Part shown: positions 1 through 5,231 of the stretch, one piece after another
Layout of the letters: each line of letters begins with the position of its first letter
Numbering within the stretch: the stretch's first letter is position 1
Source: Synergistota bacterium
GTDB taxonomy: Bacteria; Synergistota; JAGHAJ01
Length of the DNA: 5,231 nt
Assembly (NCBI GenBank): GCA_021161545.1
Contig: JAGHAJ010000084.1
Span: 1 to 5,231, forward strand
Direction of reading: 5' to 3'
Position numbers and translations under genes: made by a program
Notes under the pieces: model-generated
Databases searched by the model: none
What the model was told of the DNA's origin: nothing
What the model saw: the letters and a program-made list of their open reading frames with translations, nothing else

Positions 1-1
1 C

Positions 2-61
2 TGTATTACAATGGGGTATTGCCCTGAAGAAAACCCTTGTCCTACGCCGCCTAAGATTTAG
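2..61 (+). CDS. C-terminal end of an upstream gene, Cys-rich tail, possibly ThyX (partial)
   Basis: An open frame enters from the left edge and stops at TAG 59-61, giving 19 visible residues. They contain three cysteines in the pattern C-x5-C-P-E-x3-C and end in PPKI. From memory, flavin-dependent thymidylate synthases (ThyX) of anaerobic bacteria often end in a tail like GPxCxxxGxCPExxxxCG, and thyX can lie just upstream of a DUF1385 gene. The identification rests on that resemblance alone, since no catalytic region is visible. If correct, the product would methylate dUMP using FAD and methylene-tetrahydrofolate. The third frame is also open, to TGA 66-68, but encodes an unremarkable basic peptide, so I prefer this one. 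The stop lies 11 bases before the next start, consistent with one operon. Confidence 0.4.
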   Translation, partial: CITMGYCPEENPCPTPPKI

Positions 62-69
62 GGGATGAT
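60..69 (+). promoter_or_regulatory. Extended Shine-Dalgarno site for the DUF1385 gene
   Basis: AGGGGATGAT matches the 16S-complementary consensus AGGAGGTGAT at 8 of 10 positions and ends 3 bases before the TTG at 73. Its AGGGG core is 8 bases from that codon. It supports TTG as the true start. The two ATGs inside the site (65 and 68) are in another frame and reach a stop within about ten codons. Confidence 0.6.
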
Positions 70-72
70 GAA

Positions 73-975
73 TTGGAAGAGAAAAAGTATGTAGGTGGTC
101 AGGCTGTTATTGAGGGAGTTATGATGAGGAGTCCTCAGCGGGTAGCTGTGGCGGTAAGGTTACCTGATGGGGGTGTAGATGTGTCGTCTTGGAGTAGTGT
201 GCCGTTGCATGCAAGAAATAGTTTTTTTAAGATGCCTTTTGTCCGTGGTATGTTTGTTCTGATTGACTCCTTAGTGTGGGGTATTAAGACACTCAACTAT
301 TCTGCAAATAAGACCCTCGAAGAGGAAGAGGAGAAACTGTCCACGAAAGACATAGTACTTTCGGTTGCACTTGCGATTGGAATGGCAGTTGGACTGTTTA
401 TAGTTTTGCCTAAACTTGCTGTGACCTTTCTTGTACAAGGTCATTCGATGTTTGTTTCAAATGTTATAGAGGGAGGTATAAGGGTATCATTCTTCATACT
501 GTACATATGGATAATAGGATTAGTGCCTGATATTAGGAGAGTTTTTGAGTATCATGGGGCTGAGCATAAGACCATTATGGCGTATGAGGCTGGTGCAGAG
601 CTAAAGCCACAGGAGGTCATTAATTATACACGCTTTCATCCAAGGTGTGGTACAGCCTTTATTCTTGTTGTTTTGGTAATAAGTATATTTGCTTTTTCAC
701 TTATAGACATACATCATAATTTGTGGTTCAGGATATTGGGTAGAGTCATTGTTTTGCCTGTTATATCTGGTGTGTCGTATGAAATTATTAGACTTGCATC
801 CAAGAATAGTACAGTAGCTGCGCTGTTTATAAAACCGGGATTGTGGCTGCAATATCTGACTACGAGGAATCCATCGGAGGATCAGTTAGAAGTGGCTATA
901 GCCTCTCTTAAAGCTGCTTTGGGAGATGAGGAAAAAGATGTGGGAAGCGTTGAAGTCAATAGAGAATCGATATGA
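73..975 (+). CDS. DUF1385 family integral membrane protein (YqhQ-like)
   Basis: This 300-residue protein is a full-length member of the DUF1385 family, whose biochemical role is not established as far as I know. Family hallmarks are clear: [12 protein letters not shown] at residues 8-19, PFVRG at 55-59, HGAEHKTI at 161-168 and HPRCGT at 189-194. The conserved His, Glu and Cys residues suggest a metal site or catalytic centre, but that is inference. Hydrophobic segments lie near residues 95-118, 133-152, 194-212 and 220-236, so it is a multi-pass inner-membrane protein. A charged EEEEE stretch (83-87) precedes the first segment. The start is TTG at 73, chosen from the strong ribosome-binding site and because the GGQAVIEG motif normally lies within the first ten or so residues. 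Its last codons overlap prfA, and DUF1385 genes commonly accompany prfA/prmC. The conserved linkage hints at an envelope or translation-related housekeeping job, but no function can be assigned. Confidence 0.9.
   Translation: MEEKKYVGGQAVIEGVMMRSPQRVAVAVRLPDGGVDVSSWSSVPLHARNSFFKMPFVRGMFVLIDSLVWGIKTLNYSANKTLEEEEEKLSTKDIVLSVALAIGMAVGLFIVLPKLAVTFLVQGHSMFVSNVIEGGIRVSFFILYIWIIGLVPDIRRVFEYHGAEHKTIMAYEAGAELKPQEVINYTRFHPRCGTAFILVVLVISIFAFSLIDIHHNLWFRILGRVIVLPVISGVSYEIIRLASKNSTVAALFIKPGLWLQYLTTRNPSEDQLEVAIASLKAALGDEEKDVGSVEVNRESI
928..932 (+). promoter_or_regulatory. Shine-Dalgarno site deciding the prfA start
   Basis: GAGGA ends 5 bases before the ATG at 938, a normal spacing. The alternative ATG at 926 is directly abutted by GGGAG (921-925) with no spacer, which is unfavourable. 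This favours 938 as the prfA start. The site lies within the coding end of the DUF1385 gene, so translation of prfA is probably coupled to it. Confidence 0.5.
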
Positions 976-2008
976 AGAGATAGAAAAGAAAATGGAAGAC
1001 CCGTCCTTAGTAACGAACGTTAGTGAGTTGATGCGTTTGTCGAAGGAAAAGGCAGAAATAGAGGAGATAGTTAATAAGTATAGAGCATATAAAGGTGTTG
1101 TTGAAGAGCTGAAACAAACAAGGGAAATGCTCTCTACTGAAGCTGATCCTGAGTTTAGACAGATGGTAGAGGAAGAGATAGGTAATTTGGAAAAACAAAA
1201 AGGCAAAATGATTGAAGAGCTGAAGTTTATGCTTATTCCCAGAGATCCGAATGATGAAAAAAATGTAGTGGTGGAGATAAGAGCAGGAACTGGTGGCGAT
1301 GAGGCAGCCCTCTTTGCAGCTGATCTCTATAGAATGTATATAAGATATGCAGAGAGAAAAGGTTGGAAGGTGGAAATAGTTGAGTTGAACGAAACTGCCA
1401 TTGGGGGGTTTAAGGAAATAACCTTTTTAGTGGAGGGGAAAGGCGCATATAGTAGGTTGAAGTTTGAGAGTGGAGTCCATAGGGTACAAAGGGTCCCTGT
1501 TACCGAAGCAGGTGGAAGGATTCATACCTCTGCGGCTACTGTAGCTATATTGCCTGAAGCAGAGGAGATAGATATAGAGATTAACCCTGATGATATAAGA
1601 ATAGACACATTTAGAGCCTCTGGAGCAGGGGGGCAGTATGTGAATAGGACTGATTCTGCAGTAAGAATTACCCATTTACCAACAGGAATTGTTGTTAGTT
1701 GCCAGGATGAGCGTTCTCAGATAAAAAACAGGGCAAAAGCCATGAAAGTTTTACGTTCACGTCTGTTAGACATGAAAAGAAGAGAGCAGGCGGAAAAGAT
1801 GGATAATATGAGAAGGGTGCAGATAGGTAGCGGTGATAGGAGTGAAAAGATAAGAACGTATAACTTCCCGCAGAATAGAGTTACGGATCACAGGATAGGC
1901 CTCACCCTTTACAAACTTGCGTCGATACTCGATGGGGAGCTTGACGAGTTAATAAATGCACTCATAGCTGCAGAGCGAGCAGAAAAGCTGAAGGCTGTGG
2001 TGGAATGA
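938..2008 (+). CDS. prfA: Peptide chain release factor 1 (RF1)
   Basis: RF1 recognises UAA and UAG in the ribosomal A site and triggers hydrolysis of peptidyl-tRNA. From ATG 938 the protein has 356 residues, the usual length; an in-frame ATG at 926 would add MRKK. The start at 938 is favoured because family members begin near the IENRYEE-like stretch and because of its better-spaced ribosome-binding site. An N-terminal coiled-coil-like domain is rich in Glu and Lys. The codon-recognition tripeptide is PVT (residues 187-189), the P-x-T type of RF1 rather than the SPF of RF2. The catalytic GGQ is at 231-233 (bases 1628-1636), its glutamine being the target of PrmC encoded next. The residue after GGQ is Tyr instead of the usual His, followed by VNR as in RF2, and the usual RSQHKN appears as RSQIKN. 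The gene overlaps the DUF1385 gene by 38 bases and prmC by 4 (ATGA). It reads as a functional RF1. Confidence 0.97.
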   Translation: MWEALKSIENRYEEIEKKMEDPSLVTNVSELMRLSKEKAEIEEIVNKYRAYKGVVEELKQTREMLSTEADPEFRQMVEEEIGNLEKQKGKMIEELKFMLIPRDPNDEKNVVVEIRAGTGGDEAALFAADLYRMYIRYAERKGWKVEIVELNETAIGGFKEITFLVEGKGAYSRLKFESGVHRVQRVPVTEAGGRIHTSAATVAILPEAEEIDIEINPDDIRIDTFRASGAGGQYVNRTDSAVRITHLPTGIVVSCQDERSQIKNRAKAMKVLRSRLLDMKRREQAEKMDNMRRVQIGSGDRSEKIRTYNFPQNRVTDHRIGLTLYKLASILDGELDELINALIAAERAEKLKAVVE

Positions 2009-2838
2009 GGATAAGAGAATTGGTTAAATGGTCAAATGATACCTTGCAAAGCTCAGGGAATATTAGCGGTATGGAATCTCTTTATATAGTTGGTGTGCTT
2101 CTTGGTGTTGACAGGGCTAACTTGATTGCCCGTATGGATGAATCTATCGATGAGGACATTGAAGATGTATTTAGAGATATAGTTTCAAGGAGGTGTAAAG
2201 GTGAGCCTTTGCAATACATACTGGGTTTTGCTGATTTTTGGGGAATGAAACTTAGGGTGTCTCCGGGTGTGTTTATTCCACGAGCAGATACAGAGGTAGT
2301 AGTAGAAGTTGCACTAAAATATGCCTCTTTGATGGATAAAAATATTAAGATGATAGACGTGGGTACAGGTAGCGGTAACATAGCTATTGCAGTTGCAAAG
2401 GAACTAAAAAACGCAGAAGTTTTTGGCCTTGATATCTCCACACAAGCTGTAGAATTGGCTAAGATTAATGCCAAGATGCAAAAAGTAGATATTGGCTTTT
2501 TTGTATCAGATATGTTTTCTTCTCTCCCGGAGAGAGAAGAATTTGATGTGATAGTTTCTAATCCCCCATATATCCCCTCTGTAGAGATAGAGAAATTATC
2601 CACTGAAGTTAAGGGATATGAACCCATCTCCGCGCTCGATGGGGGCGTAGATGGAGCTCGTTTTTATAGGCAGCTTTTTAATGAGGCTCTATTTAGACTT
2701 GCTAAGGGTGGTATCCTTGTAGTGGAGATAGATCCTAATATAGAGGAAAGGCTTATTGATATGTTGGATGTATTTGAGAGGTTTGAAATTCACAGGGATT
2801 TGTCAGGTAACGATAGAGCATTAGTATGTTGGAGGTGA
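2005..2838 (+). CDS. prmC: Release factor glutamine N5-methyltransferase PrmC
   Basis: PrmC (HemK) transfers a methyl group from S-adenosylmethionine to the side-chain amide of the GGQ glutamine in RF1 and RF2, which improves termination. The 277-residue protein has the family layout: a small helical N-terminal substrate-recognition domain (about 1-75, ending in GEPLQYILG at 66-74), then PRADTE at 92-97, the SAM-binding motif [13 protein letters not shown] at 117-129, an acidic residue in GLDIS (141-145), and the catalytic NPPYIP at 186-191. EPISALDGG (206-214) and the C-terminal DLSGNDR (265-271) are also typical. Length is normal and nothing essential is missing. The start overlaps the prfA stop as ATGA, so it is probably translated by ribosomes finishing prfA; only a weak GGTGGA precedes it. 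Placing enzyme directly after substrate is a widely conserved arrangement. A perfect inverted repeat lies within the gene at 2517-2541. Confidence 0.97.
   Translation: MRIRELVKWSNDTLQSSGNISGMESLYIVGVLLGVDRANLIARMDESIDEDIEDVFRDIVSRRCKGEPLQYILGFADFWGMKLRVSPGVFIPRADTEVVVEVALKYASLMDKNIKMIDVGTGSGNIAIAVAKELKNAEVFGLDISTQAVELAKINAKMQKVDIGFFVSDMFSSLPEREEFDVIVSNPPYIPSVEIEKLSTEVKGYEPISALDGGVDGARFYRQLFNEALFRLAKGGILVVEIDPNIEERLIDMLDVFERFEIHRDLSGNDRALVCWR
2517..2541 (+). repeat. Perfect 10-bp inverted repeat (hairpin) inside prmC
   Basis: The arms TTCTTCTCTC (2517-2526) and GAGAGAAGAA (2532-2541) are exact reverse complements separated by the 5-base loop CCGGA. The region encodes the [10 protein letters not shown] stretch (residues 171-180) between SAM motifs and NPPY. 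There is no T-run after the right arm, so it does not look like an intrinsic terminator. It may be a by-product of Ser codons facing Arg/Glu codons, or an mRNA structure affecting decay or translation of the operon transcript. Confidence 0.55.
2831..2838 (+). promoter_or_regulatory. Strong Shine-Dalgarno site for trxB, embedded in the prmC stop
   Basis: GGAGGTGA is an uninterrupted match to the anti-Shine-Dalgarno complement and ends 6 bases before the trxB ATG at 2845. Its last bases are the final Arg codon and TGA stop of prmC. It is the best ribosome-binding site in the window, suggesting trxB is translated more strongly and more independently than its neighbours. Confidence 0.75.
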
Positions 2839-2844
2839 AATTGT

Positions 2845-4047
2845 ATGTCGGAGGAAAAGATTTATGATTTGATAATAGTTGGTGGTGGTCCTGCAGGCCT
2901 TTCTGCTGCTATATATGCAAGTAGGGCAAAACTTGATACCCTTGTGCTTGAGAAGAACTTTGTTGGTGGACAGATGGCAAATACAGATATAATAGAGAAT
3001 TATCCTGGCTTTCCTGATGGTGTTAGCGGCTCTGACCTTGTTAGCAGGATGGAAGAGCAAGCAGAAAAGTTTGGTGCAGAGATAGATTTTGCTGATATAG
3101 AAGGAATTGAAGTAGATGGTGCTGTAAAAAGGTTGAGAACCTCAGAGGGAGATTACCTAAGTAGGGCTCTTATAATAGCTACAGGGACCGAACAGAGGAA
3201 GTTGGGTGTAAAAGGTGAGGCAGAGTTTACTGGAAGAGGAGTTTCTTATTGTGCAGTGTGTGATGGTGCGTTTTACACGGATAAGGTTATAGCGGTGGTT
3301 GGTGGTGGTAATTCTGCTGTAGAAGAAGCTGTATATCTTACCAATTTTGCTTCTAAGGTTTATCTTATACACAGGAGGGATTCTTTAAGGGCTGAGAAGT
3401 TGCTTCAAGAGAGGCTGTTTGCGAATGAGAAGATAGAAGTTGTCTGGAATAGTGTGGTCACGGAGATAAAAGGGGATAAGTTTGTTGAGGCTGTTAGCAT
3501 TAAAAACCTTTTGTCAGGTGAAGTTAAGGATCTGGCTGTATCTGGTGTATTTGTATATGTTGGTGTGGTGCCGAATTCACAGGTGTTTAGAGGTGTTCTG
3601 GAACTTGATGAGTGGGGGTATATAAGAACAAACGAGGAGATGGAAACATCTGTGGATGGTGTTTTTGCAGCTGGTGATGTACGAACTTCAGTCTTAAAGC
3701 AAGTTATCACAGCAGCGGCTGAGGGAGCGATAGCTGCAACCTTTGCAGAGAAGTACGTGAGAGAGCAGGTTTACTTTGACCAGAATATATCTTCTGGTAA
3801 GAGAGTAGTAGTGGTTTATAGTTCCATTACAGATGAGGGGAGAGAAATCGTTAAATGTATGTCTGAGCTTGAAGCAAGCAATGTCATTGCAATAGATGGA
3901 TATAAAAACAGCAGAATATCCAAGAAACTGAATGTAGAGAAGTTTTCCGCAGTGAGGATCTTTGATAATGGTAAAGAAGTATTTAGTAAGGATGGAGTTG
4001 CTGTGCATGAGATAGTAAATATGTTGAAGGAACAGGGGATCGTATGA
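2845..4047 (+). CDS. trxB: Thioredoxin reductase with C-terminal degenerate thioredoxin-like domain
   Basis: The enzyme uses NADPH and FAD to reduce the thioredoxin disulfide in the cytoplasm. Residues 1-310 are a standard low-molecular-weight thioredoxin reductase: FAD-binding GGGPAGL at 13-19, GGQM at 41-44, ENYPGFP at 51-57, the redox-active disulfide CAVC at 136-139 followed by Asp140, NADPH-binding GGGNSAVEEA at 153-162, HRRDSLRAEK at 176-185 (arginines that contact the 2'-phosphate and favour NADPH), and FAD-contacting GDVR at 277-280. The family usually ends around 305-320 residues; this protein has 400. The additional 80 or so residues resemble a thioredoxin fold lacking its active-site cysteines (see the domain entry). 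The reading frame and composition continue smoothly, so this looks like a genuine fusion and not a frameshift. Start ATG follows a strong ribosome-binding site. The stop overlaps the next start (ATGA). Ferredoxin-dependent or other disulfide reductase variants are less likely given the HRR motif. Confidence 0.95.
   Translation: MSEEKIYDLIIVGGGPAGLSAAIYASRAKLDTLVLEKNFVGGQMANTDIIENYPGFPDGVSGSDLVSRMEEQAEKFGAEIDFADIEGIEVDGAVKRLRTSEGDYLSRALIIATGTEQRKLGVKGEAEFTGRGVSYCAVCDGAFYTDKVIAVVGGGNSAVEEAVYLTNFASKVYLIHRRDSLRAEKLLQERLFANEKIEVVWNSVVTEIKGDKFVEAVSIKNLLSGEVKDLAVSGVFVYVGVVPNSQVFRGVLELDEWGYIRTNEEMETSVDGVFAAGDVRTSVLKQVITAAAEGAIAATFAEKYVREQVYFDQNISSGKRVVVVYSSITDEGREIVKCMSELEASNVIAIDGYKNSRISKKLNVEKFSAVRIFDNGKEVFSKDGVAVHEIVNMLKEQGIV
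3799..4044 (+). other. TrxB C-terminal domain: thioredoxin-like fold without CXXC or cis-proline
   Basis: These are TrxB residues 319-400. An ungapped by-eye alignment to E. coli thioredoxin places the strand VVVVYSS (321-327) on VDFWAE, TDEG (329-332) on the catalytic CGPC, and REIVKCM (333-339) on the following helix. Further on, NVEKFSAVRIFDNGKEV (363-379) matches the GIRGIPTLLLFKNGEV region, so Ser368 replaces the cis-proline and Ala369 the next Thr. A final amphipathic helix VHEIVNMLKEQ matches the thioredoxin C-terminal helix. Only one cysteine, Cys338, remains, outside the active-site position. The domain therefore cannot perform dithiol exchange; a docking, dimer-stabilising or regulatory role is inference. 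The fold call comes from pattern reading, not a profile search. Confidence 0.6.
4034..4040 (+). promoter_or_regulatory. Shine-Dalgarno site for the EamA gene
   Basis: AGGGGAT lies 3 bases before the ATG at 4044, inside the last codons of trxB. Together with the ATGA stop-start overlap it supports translational coupling and this start codon. A second candidate, AAGGA at 4027-4031, is 12 bases away. Confidence 0.45.
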
Positions 4048-4469
4048 AGGCAGAGTACCTTGCGATTATGACAGCTGCACTCTGGGGAATAGGGAGCTTT
4101 TTTGAAAAAAAGGGACTTTTGCTGGGGCATTTGGCTCCTGGGGTAGGAGCTGTAATACGGACTTCTGTAGCGTTTGTTATCCTGTTCTTATTTGCCCTTC
4201 CTCATGTAGGAGATATTACAAAAGCAGGGTATAAACCCATATTGCTGATTGCCATTGGTGGGGGATTACTTGCAGGTGCTCTGGGTATAATCTCGTTTTA
4301 TGCGGCATTGAAGGTTGGGTCCTTAGGTAGAGTACTGCCAATAGCGTTTACATCTCCATTCTTTGGAGTCTTAGTTGCAGTCATTATGGGGACTGAAACG
4401 ATAACCATGCGAGTAGCATTAGGGATGTTGTTGACAATATCTGGTATTGTGGTGTTGACATGGAAGTAA
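4044..4469 (+). CDS. Single-domain EamA/DMT superfamily membrane protein
   Basis: This 141-residue protein corresponds to one EamA unit, about half the roughly 300 residues of classical drug/metabolite transporters, which carry two. About five hydrophobic segments are visible near residues 3-20, 32-53, 65-86, 96-116 and 122-140. Typical EamA features include ALWGIGSFFEKKG at 12-24 and the helix-rich end from FYAALKVGS (85-93) through PIAFTSPFFGVLVAVIMGTE (99-118) to GMLLTISGIVVL (127-138). One-domain versions are known in many bacteria and presumably work as dimers. It sits in the cytoplasmic membrane, and the substrate cannot be read from the sequence. It starts in an ATGA overlap with trxB and ends 10 bases inside tsaC. 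The reading frame ends with a clean TAA immediately after the last helix, so it is not an obvious truncation of a two-domain gene: the following DNA is tsaC, not a second EamA half. Confidence 0.85.
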   Translation: MKAEYLAIMTAALWGIGSFFEKKGLLLGHLAPGVGAVIRTSVAFVILFLFALPHVGDITKAGYKPILLIAIGGGLLAGALGIISFYAALKVGSLGRVLPIAFTSPFFGVLVAVIMGTETITMRVALGMLLTISGIVVLTWK

Positions 4470-5038
4470 TAAAGATGTTACCTGAGAATGTACCTATTGT
4501 AGTAGATGTTATAAGAGATGGTGGGATTGTGTTATTTCCCACGGAGACTGTGTACGGCATAGGTACAGCCATGGGAAACTTAAAAGGGGTGGAGCAGATA
4601 TACAAGGTCAAGAAGAGAAATAGAGAAAAGCCATTAACATTGCATGTGGGTAGTTATGCTACTATATATGACGTTGCAGAAGTAAATGATCGTGCAAGTG
4701 ACTTTATGGAAAGGTTTTTGCCTGGCCCATATACATTGATTCTCCCTTCTAAGGACAAAAGTATCGCTTCAACTATAGGTATAAGGTTTCCAGCACTATC
4801 GTTTCTGATGGATGTCTTGAGACGTGTAGGAAAGGGTATGTGGGGGACGAGTGCTAATATCTCTGGTGGAATAAGTCCCTGCAGCTTTGATGAGGTACAA
4901 AAGGAAATTCTCAATGATGTAGATATAGCTGTGGACGGAGGAACCACTTACTATAGGAGTGCTTCTACGGTGGTGGATCTTACGGGTGGTACTATTAGAA
5001 TACTTAGAGAAGGGGCAGGTATTGTATCATGGCTATAG
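4460..5038 (+). CDS. tsaC: L-threonylcarbamoyladenylate synthase (Sua5/YrdC/TsaC family)
   Basis: The enzyme makes threonylcarbamoyl-AMP from threonine, bicarbonate and ATP, the first step of t6A formation at position 37 of ANN-decoding tRNAs. At 192 residues it is the short TsaC/YrdC form without the extra C-terminal Sua5 domain. Visible motifs are FPTETVYGIG at 26-35, the KKRNREKPL substrate/ATP-binding stretch at 51-59, LPGPYTLIL at 87-95, GIRFP at 107-111, TSANISGG at 130-137, STVVDL at 169-174 and ILREGA at 181-186. The start at 4460 is chosen because MEVIKMLPEN aligns with the usual N-terminal xxIIKVxPEN of the family. An internal ATG at 4475, preceded by GGAAG at 4462-4466, is a possible secondary start giving 187 residues. 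The gene overlaps the EamA gene by 10 bases and nadD by 10. The partner proteins TsaB, TsaD and TsaE are not in the window. Confidence 0.95.
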   Translation: MEVIKMLPENVPIVVDVIRDGGIVLFPTETVYGIGTAMGNLKGVEQIYKVKKRNREKPLTLHVGSYATIYDVAEVNDRASDFMERFLPGPYTLILPSKDKSIASTIGIRFPALSFLMDVLRRVGKGMWGTSANISGGISPCSFDEVQKEILNDVDIAVDGGTTYYRSASTVVDLTGGTIRILREGAGIVSWL

Positions 5039-5231
5039 GCATAATGGGTGGTAGTTTTAATCCAATTCATTATGGTCATCTGTTTGCTGCGGAGGAGGCA
5101 CGAGTCTCTTTTGGGATGAGGAAGGTCGTATTTGTTCCTACGGGCTATCCCTATTACAAGGAAGTGTGTGATATAGCACCAAAAGAGGATAGGTATGTGA
5201 TGGTAATTATCGCTACTGTGGATAACGACAG
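5029..5231 (+). CDS. nadD: Nicotinate-nucleotide adenylyltransferase, N-terminal part (partial)
   Basis: The frame starts with ATG 5029 and runs off the right edge after 67 codons plus two bases. The first residues, MAIGIMGGSFNPIHYGHL, carry the nucleotidyltransferase signature: GGSFNP at 7-12 and the catalytic HxGH as HYGH at 14-17. FAAEEAR and the VVFVPTG strand follow, as in NadD proteins. NadD adenylates nicotinate mononucleotide with ATP to deamido-NAD, a required step in NAD biosynthesis. The normally conserved PPHK after the second strand appears here as PYYK (positions 43-46), a noticeable departure. The start overlaps the tsaC stop by 10 bases, with only a weak CAGGT (5016-5020) ahead of it, so translational coupling is likely. 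A phosphopantetheine adenylyltransferase is less likely because of the MGGSFNPIHYGHLFAAEEAR wording. Full length and C-terminal motifs cannot be seen. Confidence 0.93.
   Translation, partial: MAIGIMGGSFNPIHYGHLFAAEEARVSFGMRKVVFVPTGYPYYKEVCDIAPKEDRYVMVIIATVDND

Noticed and set aside
3-68. Alternative open frame at the left edge ending at TGA 66-68
   Set aside because: The peptide is merely basic, with no recognisable pattern. The overlapping frame ending at 61 has patterned cysteines and ends exactly where the next ribosome-binding site begins.
65-94. ATG starts at 65 and 68 as the DUF1385 start
   Set aside because: Both are in a different frame from the DUF1385 protein and reach TAG after about ten codons.
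886-1206. 106-codon minus-strand open frame across the DUF1385/prfA junction
   Set aside because: The translation is a low-complexity Ser/Ile/Phe shadow of a Glu/Lys-rich coding strand and has no ribosome-binding site or family resemblance.
1628-1636. Possibility that prfA is really RF2 because of the VNR after GGQ
   Set aside because: The recognition tripeptide is PVT, not SPF. The gene shows no programmed frameshift and the length matches RF1.
2082-2627. 181-codon open frame on the minus strand
   Set aside because: It lies wholly within prmC, whose motifs are unambiguous. Its translation is Ser/Thr/Ile-rich with no recognisable motif, as expected for an antisense shadow.
4431-4460. Two TTGACA hexamers (4431-4436 and 4455-4460), possible promoter -35 boxes for tsaC
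   Set aside because: Neither is followed at 16-18 bases by anything like TATAAT. The copies fall in the Leu-Thr codons of the last EamA helix, so the match is probably coincidental.

Overview
The window is one densely packed, single-strand (+) housekeeping gene cluster from a bacterium. Base composition by eye is roughly low-forties percent GC. Isoleucine is often ATA, arginine is mostly AGA/AGG, and the coding strand is rich in A and G, a style common in anaerobic or moderately thermophilic bacteria. The order (DUF1385 gene, prfA, prmC, then trxB, tsaC and nadD), plus a possible ThyX tail upstream, points to an anaerobic Gram-positive-like or Synergistetes-like lineage. The sequence alone cannot settle the phylum.

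Layout from left to right: the last 19 codons of an upstream gene with a Cys-rich tail, possibly thyX (2-61); a DUF1385 membrane protein with a TTG start (73-975); prfA, release factor 1 (938-2008, with an alternative start at 926); prmC, the release-factor glutamine methyltransferase (2005-2838); trxB, thioredoxin reductase with an extra C-terminal domain (2845-4047); a one-domain EamA/DMT membrane protein (4044-4469); tsaC, threonylcarbamoyl-AMP synthase (4460-5038); and the first 67 codons of nadD (5029 to the window end). Adjacent genes overlap or are separated by at most 11 bases, so there is no room for an internal intergenic promoter or terminator. No RNA gene, CRISPR array, insertion sequence or attachment site is visible, and no gene-free stretch approaches 300 bases.

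Functionally, this is a translation-fidelity and cofactor operon. PrmC methylates the GGQ glutamine of RF1, encoded immediately upstream. TsaC starts the t6A37 modification of ANN-decoding tRNAs. NadD makes the NAD(P) precursor on whose NADPH form TrxB depends. trxB and the EamA gene sit between prmC and tsaC, which are often direct neighbours elsewhere.

The most unusual item is TrxB. It is about 80-90 residues longer than a standard low-molecular-weight thioredoxin reductase. The extension reads as a thioredoxin fold in which CGPC is replaced by TDEG and the cis-proline by serine, so it looks like a fused, redox-dead pseudo-thioredoxin. Smaller oddities are two conserved-His substitutions in the RF1 catalytic domain, an altered PPHK motif in NadD, and a perfect 10-bp hairpin inside prmC.
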